Source of the DNA: an uncultured Oscillospiraceae bacterium | GTDB taxonomy: Bacteria; Bacillota; Clostridia; Oscillospirales; Oscillospiraceae | Reading direction: 5' to 3' | DNA length: 64,000 nt | Assembly (NCBI GenBank): GCA_934636865.1 | Contig: CAKUBI010000006.1 | Location: forward strand, 13,561-77,560 | Part shown: in pieces, positions 33,932 through 42,836 of the stretch | Numbering within the stretch: the first letter of the stretch is position 1 | How the letters are laid out: every line of letters begins with the position of its first letter | Notes under the pieces: model-generated | What the model saw: only the letters and a program-made list of their open reading frames with translations | What the model was told of the DNA's origin: nothing | The model's database searches: none | Translations under genes and position numbers: made by a program

Positions 33932-35737
33932 ATGACGATTTTTAACATCATCACGCTTTTCGGCGGCTTGGCGCTGTTCCTTTACGGCATGCGCCTGATG
34001 GGCGACGGACTCAAGCGCGGCTCCTCCGACGCGTTCAAAAGCGCAATGGAAAAGGTGACGAACAATCCCCTCGTCGGCTTCCTGCTCGGCCTTGGCGTGA
34101 CGGCCGTCATCCAGAGCTCCACGGCGACGATCGTACTCACATCGGGCCTGGTCGGCGCGGGCATCATGTCGCTGCACCAGTCGATCGGCGTCATCCTGGG
34201 CGCGAACGTCGGCACGACGGTCACGGGCCAGATCATCCGCCTTCTTGACGTGAACGCGGCGGAAACGTCGCTTCTGAACTTCTTCAAGCCCTCGACGCTG
34301 GCGCCGCTCGCGGCGATCATCGGCATCATCTTTCTCATGGCGGTCAAAAGCCGCAAGTCCGACACGATCGGCTCGATCGCCATGGGCTTCGGCATCCTCT
34401 TTACGGGCCTTCTGAGCATGACGGCGGCGGTCAGCCCGCTGTCTGAGTCGGAGACGTTTGCCAACATGTTCTTCCAGCTCTCGGATAAGCCGGTGCTCGG
34501 CTTCCTGCTCGGCACGGGCGTTGCGTTCCTGCTGCAAAGCTCCTCGGCCACCATCGGTATTTTACAGGCCATTTCCACGACCGGCGCGCTGACGTTTTCC
34601 TCCGTTTACGCCATCATCATCGGCGTCAACATCGGCGACTGCGTCACCACCGCCATCGTCTGCTCCATCGGCTCGAAGGCCGACGCCAAGCGCACGGGTG
34701 TGATCCACATCCTCTTCAACATCGCCGGCTCCATCCTCGTCATCGTGGGGCTGATGCTCCTGCACGGCTTCGGCGTGCTCGACCCGCTGTGGGACAGGGT
34801 GCTCACCTCCGGCGGCATCGCCAACGTGCACACGGTCTTCCGCCTGATCTCGGCCATTGCGCTGCTGCCCATCTGCGGCCAGTTTGAAAAGCTTTCGCGC
34901 AGGCTCGTCAAGGACGATGTGCAGCTCGGCGAGAACGTGGACCACGAGCTTTCGCTGCTCGATGAAAAGTTCTACAGCTCTCCCGCCATCGCCCTTTCCG
35001 GCGCGGGCGAGGCCATCACCACCATGGCGCGCCTTGCGCGCACGGGCGTGATGAGTGCGATGGACGTGCTTGAAAAGTTCAACAAGCACGCCATCGATGT
35101 AATCAACGAGAATGAAGAGCACATCGACAAGCTCGCCGACCATGTGGACAACTACCTCATCCGCCTTTCCCCGCACGTGCCCACGGGCCACTCGAACGAT
35201 CTTCTCAACTACTACATCCAGTGCTTCGGCGAGTTTGAGCGTATCGGCGACCATGCCGTGAACCTGACGGAAAACGCGCAGGAGTTCATCGAGCGCAACG
35301 CGAGCTTATCTCCCGTGGCGCGGCAGGAGCTTAAGGTGCTCCGGCAGGCGCTTCAGGAGATCCTTGACTACACCTACAGCGCCTTCGGCGCGACGGATCA
35401 CGAGGCCGCGCGCAAGATCGAGCCGGTCGAGGAGGTCGTGGACGACCTCGTCGCCACGCTTCGCTCCAACCACATCCGCCGCGTGCGCGACGGGCAGTGC
35501 ACCGTGTACGCGGGACTTACGTTCCTCGATATCCTCGTCAATGTGGAGCGCATCGCCGACCAGTGCTCGAACGTCGGCGTGTTCACGCTCTCGATGTTCG
35601 ACAAGCGCATCATGGATAACCACCACGACTATATCCACGCGCTGCACCAGGGCAAGGACCCGGTGTTCAACCAGGCTTATCAGGAAACGCACGACAAGTA
35701 CTTCGGCGAGCTCAAACGCATCGAAAGAAGCAAATAA
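33932..35737 (+). CDS. Na+/phosphate cotransporter family protein with PhoU domain
   Basis: A 601-residue membrane protein. The first ~330 residues hold the two inverted NptA-type repeats, marked by VIQSSTATIVL and LLQSSSATIGI, which form the ion and phosphate site. From about residue 340 the rest is soluble and helical, with two PhoU-like bundles (SGAGEAITTMARLARTGVMS; FGEFERIGDHAVNLTENAQE). It probably moves phosphate with Na+; direction cannot be told, and some relatives export. GAGG-like site upstream is weak. Stands alone before a terminator. Confidence 0.92.
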   Translation: MTIFNIITLFGGLALFLYGMRLMGDGLKRGSSDAFKSAMEKVTNNPLVGFLLGLGVTAVIQSSTATIVLTSGLVGAGIMSLHQSIGVILGANVGTTVTGQIIRLLDVNAAETSLLNFFKPSTLAPLAAIIGIIFLMAVKSRKSDTIGSIAMGFGILFTGLLSMTAAVSPLSESETFANMFFQLSDKPVLGFLLGTGVAFLLQSSSATIGILQAISTTGALTFSSVYAIIIGVNIGDCVTTAIVCSIGSKADAKRTGVIHILFNIAGSILVIVGLMLLHGFGVLDPLWDRVLTSGGIANVHTVFRLISAIALLPICGQFEKLSRRLVKDDVQLGENVDHELSLLDEKFYSSPAIALSGAGEAITTMARLARTGVMSAMDVLEKFNKHAIDVINENEEHIDKLADHVDNYLIRLSPHVPTGHSNDLLNYYIQCFGEFERIGDHAVNLTENAQEFIERNASLSPVARQELKVLRQALQEILDYTYSAFGATDHEAARKIEPVEEVVDDLVATLRSNHIRRVRDGQCTVYAGLTFLDILVNVERIADQCSNVGVFTLSMFDKRIMDNHHDYIHALHQGKDPVFNQAYQETHDKYFGELKRIERSK

Positions 35738-35746
35738 GAAAATACG

Positions 35747-35781
35747 GCAGGGCCTTCCGGGGAGGAAGGTCCTGCTTTTTT
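35747..35781 (+). terminator. Terminator after the Na/Pi transporter
   Basis: GCAGGGCCTTCC and GAAGGTCCTGC form a stem (one wobble, one bulge) around a G-rich loop, followed by six T. Confidence 0.88.
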
Positions 35782-35784
35782 GCA

Positions 35785-35813
35785 TTGCATTTGCGCGGTG
35801 GGTTTGCTATAAT
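35785..35813 (+). promoter_or_regulatory. Promoter of the molybdenum-hydroxylase maturation operon
   Basis: TTGCAT (35785-35790), 17-base spacer and perfect TATAAT (35808-35813), 40 bases before the ATG at 35854. It begins directly after the preceding terminator. Confidence 0.7.
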
Positions 35814-35853
35814 CGGGGCAAAGCGTGATACTTTTGAAAGGATAGTGACAGAT

Positions 35854-36849
35854 ATGAAAAAGATCCTTGACGCGATGCTTGCGGCGCTGGAACGCGGAGA
35901 GCGCACGGCGCTGTGCAGCATCTTCGCTTCCTCCGGCTCCGCGCCGCGCGGCGCGGGCGCGAAAATGGCCGTTTTTGAAGACGGCAGCACGCTCGGCACC
36001 ATCGGCGGCGGCGCGGTGGAACGGCTGAGCGGCCTGCGCGCGCTCGACGCGATCAAAAGCGGCAAAAACGAGCTCAGGTCCTACGACCTGCACCCGAACG
36101 ACGTGAACGACATCGGCATGATCTGCGGCGGGCAGGTGACGGTGTATTTCCAGCTCTTTTCCCCGCAGCAGGCGGCGGATATCGCCGTGCTGAAGCGCTG
36201 GCGCGAAAAGCTCAGCGAGGGCGTTGACCTCTGGCTGCTGCTCGCGCTCGACGGCGAGCAGGTGAGGGACTTCCGCGTGCTCACGCGCGAGGAGCTCCCG
36301 CCGGAGCGGAAGGACCTTTTTACGACCCGCGCCCTCTGGCGCGACGGCGTGTATATCGAGCCGCTCGCACGCGCGGGACGGGCGTACATCTTCGGCGGCG
36401 GCCACGTGGGCTGTGCGCTCGTGCCGGTGCTCGCGTCCGTCGGCTTCCGCGTGACGATGTACGATAACCGCGCCGAGCTTGCAAAGCCGGAGCACTATCC
36501 TGCCGCCGAGGAGGTCATCCTCGGCGATTTCCGGGATATTTACAGCAGGGTGAAGCTCACGGCGGACGACTATGCCGTCGTGATGACGCCGGGGCATCAG
36601 GCGGACTACGAGATCCTCTCGCAGGTCCTGCGGAGCGAGGCGACCTACATCGGCTGCATCGGCAGCCGGGGCAAGGTGGCCAAAACGCGCGAGCGGCTGC
36701 TTGCGGACGGCTTCAGCGAGGCGGACTTTGCGCGCGTCCACGCGCCCATCGGCCTTCCCATCCTCGCCGAGACGCCCGAGGAGATCGCCATCAGCGTGGC
36801 GGCGGAGATGATCGAGCACCGCGCCCGCCGCGCGGGCGTGACGAAGTGA
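35854..36849 (+). CDS. XdhC/CoxI family molybdenum-enzyme maturation factor
   Basis: A 331-residue protein. The N-terminal XdhC/CoxI domain shows CSIFASSGSAPRGAGAKMAV and LGTIGGGAVE; the C-terminal XdhC Rossmann domain begins AYIFGGGHVGCALVPVLASV and ends with YIGCIGSRGKVAKTRERLL. Known relatives bind molybdenum cofactor and insert it, with sulfuration, into xanthine-dehydrogenase-type hydroxylases. It is the first of three genes of the selenium-dependent molybdenum hydroxylase maturation set. The ATG at 35854 is the family start. Confidence 0.92.
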   Translation: MKKILDAMLAALERGERTALCSIFASSGSAPRGAGAKMAVFEDGSTLGTIGGGAVERLSGLRALDAIKSGKNELRSYDLHPNDVNDIGMICGGQVTVYFQLFSPQQAADIAVLKRWREKLSEGVDLWLLLALDGEQVRDFRVLTREELPPERKDLFTTRALWRDGVYIEPLARAGRAYIFGGGHVGCALVPVLASVGFRVTMYDNRAELAKPEHYPAAEEVILGDFRDIYSRVKLTADDYAVVMTPGHQADYEILSQVLRSEATYIGCIGSRGKVAKTRERLLADGFSEADFARVHAPIGLPILAETPEEIAISVAAEMIEHRARRAGVTK

Positions 36850-36859
36850 GGCGGCGCGC

Positions 36860-37531
36860 ATGAAGATCGCACCGCTTCTGCATATCGGCCGCGGCGTGAC
36901 CGCGCTCATCGGCGGCGGCGGAAAAACGACGCTGATGGAAACGCTCGCCGAAGAGCTTTCGAAAAAGGGCACGGTCATCGTCACGACCACGACGCACATC
37001 CGCCGCCCGGAGCGGTATGAAACGCTGCTGGACGCGGACGAGGACGCCGTGCGCGCGGCGCTCGAGAAGGAGAGCATCGTCTGCGTCGCTTCACGTACAG
37101 ACGGCGGCAAGCTCTGCGCGCCGCAGCTTGCGATGGAGACGCTGTCCTGTCTTGCGGACTTCGTGCTCGTGGAGGCGGACGGAGCCAAGTGCCTGCCGCT
37201 CAAGGCGCACGAGGCGCACGAGCCGGTCATCCCTGCCTGCGCGCAGCGCGTCGTGCTGGTCGTGGGGATCGATGGCATCGGCAGACCCGTTCGCGAGATC
37301 TGCCACCGCAGCGCGCTCTACGCGCGCCTTGCGGGCGCGGACGAGGATGCCGCCGTCACGCCGGAAATGGCCGCACGCATCATCAATGCCGAGGGCTATG
37401 GAGACCGCATTTATATCAATAAGGTCGAGACCGCCGCGGATTACGCGGCGGCGGAGAAAATGGCGAAGGAATTTTCCTGCCCGGTGGTCGCGGGCAGTCT
37501 GCATCAGGGGGTGTATGTATGCTTGCACTGA
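36860..37531 (+). CDS. yqeC: YqeC-family accessory protein
   Basis: A 223-residue P-loop protein of the YqeC family linked to selenium-dependent molybdenum hydroxylases. The nucleotide-binding loop is ALIGGGGKTTLMETLAEEL near the N-terminus, followed by VIVTTTTHI and DFVLVEADGAKCLPLKAHE. The precise reaction is unknown. It starts 10 bases after the XdhC gene, with GAGG-type site, and overlaps the next gene by 13 bases. Confidence 0.9.
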   Translation: MKIAPLLHIGRGVTALIGGGGKTTLMETLAEELSKKGTVIVTTTTHIRRPERYETLLDADEDAVRAALEKESIVCVASRTDGGKLCAPQLAMETLSCLADFVLVEADGAKCLPLKAHEAHEPVIPACAQRVVLVVGIDGIGRPVREICHRSALYARLAGADEDAAVTPEMAARIINAEGYGDRIYINKVETAADYAAAEKMAKEFSCPVVAGSLHQGVYVCLH

Positions 37532-38319
37532 TCCGCGGCGCGGGCGATATCGCGAGCGGCGCTGCGCTGCGGCTGTGGCGCTGCGGCGTGGACGTGGTGA
37601 TGACCGACCTCGCGCGGCCGACCGCCATCCGCCGCACGGTCGCCTTTTCGGACGCCATCGTCCACGGCGAAACAACGGTCGAGGGCCTTCGCGCCGTGCG
37701 TGCGGAGGATGCCGCGCAGGCGAAGGCGCTTCTGCGCGAGGGCGTGATCCCGGTCCTTGCCGACCCTGAGTGCCGCTGCCGCGAAGCGCTCACGCCCGAC
37801 GCGCTTGTGGACGCGATTCTGGCCAAGCGCAACCTCGGCACGAGGATCGACGATGCGCCCATCGTCGTGGGCGTCGGTCCCGGCTTTACGGCGGGGGAGG
37901 ACTGCCACGCGGTCGTGGAGACGATGCGCGGCCACACGCTCGGGCATGCGATCTACCGGGGCAGCGCCCTGCCGAATACGAACATCCCCGGCCTCATCGG
38001 CGGCTTTGCGGGCGAGCGCGTGCTGCGCGCGCCGTGCGACGGCGTGTTTACCGCCGTGCACCGCATCGGCGACACGGTGACGGAGGGCGAGACGATCGGA
38101 TTTGTCGAGGACGTGCCGATGAGGTGCACCATCAGCGGCGTGCTGCGCGGCGTGCTCGACGACGGCGTGCGCGTGCACAAGGGCATGAAATCCGGCGACG
38201 TGGACCCGCGTGGAAGGACGGAGTACTGCAATACCGTTTCGGACAAGGCCCTCGCCGTCGGCGGCGGCGTTGTGGAAGCGGTGCTGTATCTGAATGCAAA
38301 AAAGCAGGGCCGGCGCTGA
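37519..38319 (+). CDS. yqeB: YqeB/EF2563-family selenium-molybdenum hydroxylase protein
   Basis: A 266-residue protein of the EF2563/YqeB family, used as a genomic marker for selenium-dependent molybdenum hydroxylases. It begins LALIRGAGDIASGAALRLWR and ends with a biotinyl-like fold region (RAPCDGVFTAVHRIGDTVTE). The ATG overlaps yqeC, so the two are translationally coupled. The hydroxylase itself and its selenium genes are not in this window. Confidence 0.9.
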   Translation: MLALIRGAGDIASGAALRLWRCGVDVVMTDLARPTAIRRTVAFSDAIVHGETTVEGLRAVRAEDAAQAKALLREGVIPVLADPECRCREALTPDALVDAILAKRNLGTRIDDAPIVVGVGPGFTAGEDCHAVVETMRGHTLGHAIYRGSALPNTNIPGLIGGFAGERVLRAPCDGVFTAVHRIGDTVTEGETIGFVEDVPMRCTISGVLRGVLDDGVRVHKGMKSGDVDPRGRTEYCNTVSDKALAVGGGVVEAVLYLNAKKQGRR

Positions 38320-38425
38320 AGAAGGTCGAATCGTATCGCAGAAAACCCGGCAGGCACCCGATTGCGCAGCGTGTGCAGCGCTTCAAGCCTTGATCCCGCA
38401 ATGTAAATTTTCTCTGGGAGGGTTT

Positions 38426-38468
38426 AAGGGAGGGATATCTCTTTTTCAAAAAGAGATATCCCTCCCTT
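38426..38468. repeat. Perfect 21-bp inverted repeat between convergent genes
   Basis: The left arm begins AAGGGAGGGATATC and ends in five T; the right arm is its exact complement, with a single C between them. It lies between the convergent yqeB and yhaM ends. It lacks a classical T tail on either strand, but the U-rich/A-rich inner stem could still act as a bidirectional terminator; a mobile miniature repeat is the alternative. Confidence 0.7.
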
Positions 38469-38514
38469 GTTTCGTTCCCCTGCGCGCCGCAGGGACAAGC
38501 CGGGCGCTGCCCGC

Positions 38515-39465
38515 TTATTCGTGCTTGTAAACGCGGCGGTTATCGAGCGCAAAAACGCGCTGGCTGAACTCACCCGGCTTCATGGGCTGAAGTACCTCAC
38601 GGTAGATCTCCATGCGGCTGTCGATCTGGTCGATGAGCGAGAGCAGCTCGCCCTCGGCGCACTGGGGCAGCACCGCCGCGCCGAATTCCGGCTCACCGTG
38701 GTGCGAGAGCAGCAGGTGCTGCAAAAGCACCGACTTTTCCTCCGGCGTGCCGAGCTGGGCAGCGACCTCGGCGACCTCCTGCGCGCCCATGACGAGATGG
38801 CCGAGCAGCTGGCCTTTGAGCGAATAGTCCGTCACAAGGCCGAGCTCGGAGAAGGTGAACTCGCGCTCCTTGCCGAAGTCGTGCAGCAGCGTACCGGCGA
38901 GCAGCAGGCTGCGGTCCACGGTGTCAGCATACTGAGCGGCGAGGAAATCGGCAAGGCGCAGCATGTTATACGTGTGCATGAGAAGGCCGGAGAGAAAGCT
39001 GTGGTGCACGCTTTTGGCGGCGGGGATGGTGCGGAAGGCCTCCTCATGGCGGTGCAGCATCTCCTCGCAGACGGCGCGGTAGTCCGCGTCCTCAATGGAT
39101 GCGACAAGGCGCTCGATATCGGCGTAAGCGCCGTTTCGGTCGATGGGCGCGACACTCACAAGGCGCGAAACATCCACATGGTCGCCCTCCGAGGCAAGGC
39201 GGAGCTTATCGACCGTGACCTGCAGGGCGCCGCGGTAATCCGACACGCTGCCGCGGATCTTGATGACCTTGCCCGCGTCGCGCTCGCCGATGGGACCGGC
39301 GTAGTCCCAGACCTTTGCCTCGATGGTGCCGCTCTCGTCGGCGAGCACGGCGGTCAGAAACGGCTTGCCGCTGGCTGTCACCTTGGAAAAGGCGGATTTG
39401 AGCAGGTAGAAGCCCTCCACGTCGATGCCGCGCGCCATGCGCGCGATGGGCAGATCGTATTCCAT
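38515..39465 (-). CDS. yhaM: YhaM-family 3'-5' exoribonuclease
   Basis: A 316-residue protein with an N-terminal OB-fold nucleic-acid domain (FLTAVLADESGTIEAKVWDY) and a C-terminal HD phosphohydrolase domain (SVHHSFLSGLLMHTYNMLRL; LLHDFGK). This two-domain layout and the length match YhaM, a 3'-5' RNA exonuclease of Firmicutes that trims mRNA ends. The ATG at 39465 has AGAGGA upstream. A long in-frame extension toward 39900 lies antisense inside the next gene and is not coding. Confidence 0.93.
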   Translation of the reverse strand: MEYDLPIARMARGIDVEGFYLLKSAFSKVTASGKPFLTAVLADESGTIEAKVWDYAGPIGERDAGKVIKIRGSVSDYRGALQVTVDKLRLASEGDHVDVSRLVSVAPIDRNGAYADIERLVASIEDADYRAVCEEMLHRHEEAFRTIPAAKSVHHSFLSGLLMHTYNMLRLADFLAAQYADTVDRSLLLAGTLLHDFGKEREFTFSELGLVTDYSLKGQLLGHLVMGAQEVAEVAAQLGTPEEKSVLLQHLLLSHHGEPEFGAAVLPQCAEGELLSLIDQIDSRMEIYREVLQPMKPGEFSQRVFALDNRRVYKHE

Positions 39466-39563
39466 AAAATTATCCTCTTTTCTGCCCGCGCGGCCGCGCG
39501 GGCGTTCCTTTTGTTCTGAAAAAATTATTATAGCACGAAACGCAACGGCGTGCACGGATTTTC

Positions 39564-40799
39564 TTACGCCTTCCCCGCGCGATCGAGCCAGCCCTTCCCC
39601 TCGGTGAAGCGCGCGACGAGGAACGACACCACATAGTCGCCCGCGGAGTTGATCATCGTCGCGGGCGGATCGACCAGATTGCCGATCGTCACGGCGATGG
39701 GGTAGGCAATGGCCATCTGCGTGGGGAAGAAAAGCGTGCAGATGATATACTCGCCGATGTACCCGCCGCCGGGGATGCCGCTCATGGCGACGGAGCTGAA
39801 CACGGCCACGAGCAGGATCTTGACGACCAGCCCCGCGCCTTCGAGCGGGATACCGAACACGCCGAAGAGAAACGCGATCTTCAGCACGCAGCTGAAGCAC
39901 GAGCCGTCCATGTGCATCGTCGCGCCCAGCGGGAGCACGAGATCGGAGATGTCGCGCGGAATACCGCTGTCCTCGGCGGCTTCGAGGTTCGTCGGGATGG
40001 TCGCGACCGACGAGCAGGTGCCGAGCGCCGTGACCGCCGGGCGCAGGATGTGCCGCCGCATGACGGCGACGCCCTCCCTCCCGCCGCCGAGATACGCGTA
40101 GAGCGGGAACGCAGCGAGCGCATAGACAAGGCAGAGGGGGTAGTAGGCGAGCATCGCCCGGCCATAGGCCGCGGTGATCTGCGCGCCGTAGGCCGCGACG
40201 AGCGAGGCAAAAAAGCCGAAAAACGCGACGGGCGCATAGTAGGAGATGAGCGAGACGACCTTCAAAAGGCAGTTCGTCATGTCCTGTAAGGCCCGCGCCG
40301 TCAGGCAGTCCGCCCCGCCGCTCAGGTTGACGCCGAAGCCGACGAGAAGGGAAAAGACGATGAGCGGCAGCATCGCCCGGCGCGAGAGCAGCGCGGCAAA
40401 ATCCTCCACCGTGAAGAAGTTGACGATAAGCTCGGCAACGCTCGCCTGCTCATCCACTGTGCCCGCCGCCGCGTCGGCCCACGGCTCGAGCACCGGGGGA
40501 TAGACGCGCACGATGAAAAGCATGATGAGCGCGGCGATCAGGCCCGTGACGATGAAAACAAGAAGCGTCGTGCCCATGATCCGGCCCGCGCGCTTCGGGC
40601 TTTTCATGCAGGCGATGGAGCTTGCGAGCGAGCAGAACACGAGCGGCACGACGATGCAGAACATCAGGTTAATGAAGATCGTGCCGAGCGGCGCAAGGCG
40701 GACCGCTCCCGGCCACAGCGCGCCGAGCAGGCACCCGAGCACGATGGCGAGCAGCATCGCGCCGAGGAAGCCGTAGGTGCGGAAAAACGAACGAGACAT
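39564..40799 (-). CDS. Dicarboxylate/amino acid:cation symporter
   Basis: A 411-residue membrane protein of the DAACS (GltP/DctA) family. It has about eight helices and two re-entrant loops: GTCSSVATIPTNLEAAE is the serine-rich first loop, ATMHMDGSCFS stands for the NMDGT-type motif, and MSGIPGGGYIGE is the second loop. Such carriers bring in glutamate, aspartate, C4-dicarboxylates or serine with Na+ or H+. The substrate is not clear. AGGGAGG precedes the ATG. Confidence 0.93.
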   Translation of the reverse strand: MSRSFFRTYGFLGAMLLAIVLGCLLGALWPGAVRLAPLGTIFINLMFCIVVPLVFCSLASSIACMKSPKRAGRIMGTTLLVFIVTGLIAALIMLFIVRVYPPVLEPWADAAAGTVDEQASVAELIVNFFTVEDFAALLSRRAMLPLIVFSLLVGFGVNLSGGADCLTARALQDMTNCLLKVVSLISYYAPVAFFGFFASLVAAYGAQITAAYGRAMLAYYPLCLVYALAAFPLYAYLGGGREGVAVMRRHILRPAVTALGTCSSVATIPTNLEAAEDSGIPRDISDLVLPLGATMHMDGSCFSCVLKIAFLFGVFGIPLEGAGLVVKILLVAVFSSVAMSGIPGGGYIGEYIICTLFFPTQMAIAYPIAVTIGNLVDPPATMINSAGDYVVSFLVARFTEGKGWLDRAGKA

Positions 40800-40863
40800 A
40801 GGACCCCTCCCTCAAAAATTGCGTTCAACACACTATAGCGGGAGGACTTGGCCGAATATGCGC

Positions 40864-40900
40864 AAAAAGAGCGCGTCCCACGCAGGACGCGCTCTTTTTT
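40864..40900. terminator. Terminator after the ABC exporter operon
   Basis: AAAAAGAGCGCGTCC and GGACGCGCTCTTTTTT pair around a short loop; T tracts occur on both strands. It ends two bases before the stop codon of the minus-strand exporter gene. Confidence 0.85.
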
Positions 40901-40901
40901 G

Positions 40902-42836
40902 TTATTCAAGCTCGAATGCGCCGGTGTAGAGCTGGTAGTAGGTGCCCTTTTCGGCGATGAGCTTTTCGTGGCTGCCGCGCTCGATGATGCGGCCGTGGTC
41001 GAGGACCATGATGACGTCGGAATTCTTGACGGTGGAAAGACGGTGCGCAATGACGAACACTGTGCGGCCCTCCATCAGCTTATCCATGCCGCGCTGGACG
41101 ATGGCCTCGGTGCGCGTATCGATGGAGGACGTCGCCTCGTCGAGGATCATGACCGGCGGGTCGGCGACCGCCGCGCGGGCGATGGAGATGAGCTGGCGCT
41201 GGCCCTGAGAGAGGTTCGCGCCGTTGTTGGAAAGCTCAGTTGCGTAGCCCTGCGGTAATCTTGTGATGAAATCGTCCGCGCCGGCGAGCTTCGCCGCGGC
41301 GATGCACTCCTCGTCCGTCGCGCTGAGCTTACCGTAACGGATGTTGTCCATCACCGTGCCGGTGAAGAGGTTCACGTCCTGCAAGACGATGCCGAGAGAG
41401 CGGCGCAGGTCGGCCTTTTTGATCTTGCTGACGTCGATGCCGTCGTAGAGGATCTGCCCGTCGGCAATGTCGTAAAAGCGGTTGATGAGGTTCGTGATGG
41501 TCGTTTTGCCCGCGCCCGTCGCGCCGACAAAGGCGACCTTCTGGCCGGGCTCGGCGTAAACGGAAACATCGTGCAGGACCTCCTTGTTCGGCTCGTAGCC
41601 GAAGTCCACGTCAATAAGGCGCACGTCGCCGCGCAGCGCACGATAGCCGGTCTTGCCGTTGTCGTTCGGGTTCTTCCACGCCCAGTGGCCGGTGTGGCGG
41701 TCGCTCTCGGTGATCGTGCCGTCGGGCGCGATGTTCGCGTCAACGAGGGTGACGAAGCCGTCGTCCGTCTCGCCCTTTTCGTCAATGAGGGAAAAGACGC
41801 GCTGCGCGCCCGCGCCCGCCATGACGATGGAGTTGATCTGCTGGGAGAGCTGGTTGACGTTGCCCGTGAACTGCTTGGTCATGTTGAGGAAGGGGACGAG
41901 GATGGAGATATCCAGCGCCTTGCCGGAAAGGCTGACGTTCGGCAGACCGATGAGCAGGAACACGCCGCCCACCAGCGCGAGGGCAACGTAGAGAAGATTG
42001 CCGATGTTGCCGATGATGGGGCCGAGCACGCTCGCGTAGGCGTGGGCGCGGTAGCTGTCCTCAAAGAGGGCGTTGTTGATCTTGTCGAACTCCTCGATGG
42101 AGCGCTGCTCGTGGCAGAAGACCTTGACGACCTTCTGGCCGGTCATCGTTTCCTGAATGAAGCCCTCGGTCTTGGCCACGGCCTTCTGCTGGCGCAGGAA
42201 AAATTTGGCGCTGCCGCCGCCGACGCGCTTGGTGACGATGACCATCAGCACGATGCCGAGCACCAGCACGAGCGTGAGCCAGAGGCTGAAATAGAGCATG
42301 ATGGCGAACACGACCAGAACGATCGCGCCGGACTGGATGAAGGCGGGGATGGCCTCGGAGACGAGCTGGCGCAGCGTGTCGATATCGTTGGTGTAAAAGC
42401 TCATGATATCGCCGTGCTGGTGGGTGTCAAAGTAGCGGATGGGAAGATCCTGCATGCCGCCGAACATCTCCTGGCGGAGCTTGTCGAGAAAGCTCTGCGT
42501 CATATAGGCCATGAGCTGCTTCTGCACGAGGATCGCGAGGATCGAGAGCACGTACAGCGTGATGAGCAGCGTGAAGATCGGCTTGAGCTCGGCCTGCGCG
42601 GCGGCCCAGTCGCGCGAGACGTACCACCGTTCGATGACCTGAATGACGTTCTGCGTGAAAAGCGAGGGGATGGAGGATACGATGGACGAGAACAGGATGC
42701 ACGCGAAGGTGATGGGCGCGAGCACGGGATAGTAGGAAAAGAGCTTTTTCACCGTGCGCTTCAGCATGGCGAGGTTCGCCGCGCCCGCGTTGGGGCCGCG
42801 GCCGGTATCGTTGGGCTTACGCTTCATCCTGCTCAC
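40902..42836 (-). CDS. ABC exporter half-transporter, catalytically complete half
   Basis: A 644-residue protein with six membrane helices (roughly residues 40-340) and a nucleotide-binding domain. Walker A is VGATGAGKTTITNL, the signature is NLSQGQRQLISIARA and Walker B is VMILDEATSSID with the catalytic Glu. A ~60-residue insertion (around DGTITESDRHTGHWAWKN) separates the two domains, seen in this Clostridial subgroup. Its start overlaps the end of the partner gene. Together they form a heterodimeric multidrug-type exporter. Confidence 0.94.
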   Translation of the reverse strand: MSRMKRKPNDTGRGPNAGAANLAMLKRTVKKLFSYYPVLAPITFACILFSSIVSSIPSLFTQNVIQVIERWYVSRDWAAAQAELKPIFTLLITLYVLSILAILVQKQLMAYMTQSFLDKLRQEMFGGMQDLPIRYFDTHQHGDIMSFYTNDIDTLRQLVSEAIPAFIQSGAIVLVVFAIMLYFSLWLTLVLVLGIVLMVIVTKRVGGGSAKFFLRQQKAVAKTEGFIQETMTGQKVVKVFCHEQRSIEEFDKINNALFEDSYRAHAYASVLGPIIGNIGNLLYVALALVGGVFLLIGLPNVSLSGKALDISILVPFLNMTKQFTGNVNQLSQQINSIVMAGAGAQRVFSLIDEKGETDDGFVTLVDANIAPDGTITESDRHTGHWAWKNPNDNGKTGYRALRGDVRLIDVDFGYEPNKEVLHDVSVYAEPGQKVAFVGATGAGKTTITNLINRFYDIADGQILYDGIDVSKIKKADLRRSLGIVLQDVNLFTGTVMDNIRYGKLSATDEECIAAAKLAGADDFITRLPQGYATELSNNGANLSQGQRQLISIARAAVADPPVMILDEATSSIDTRTEAIVQRGMDKLMEGRTVFVIAHRLSTVKNSDVIMVLDHGRIIERGSHEKLIAEKGTYYQLYTGAFELE

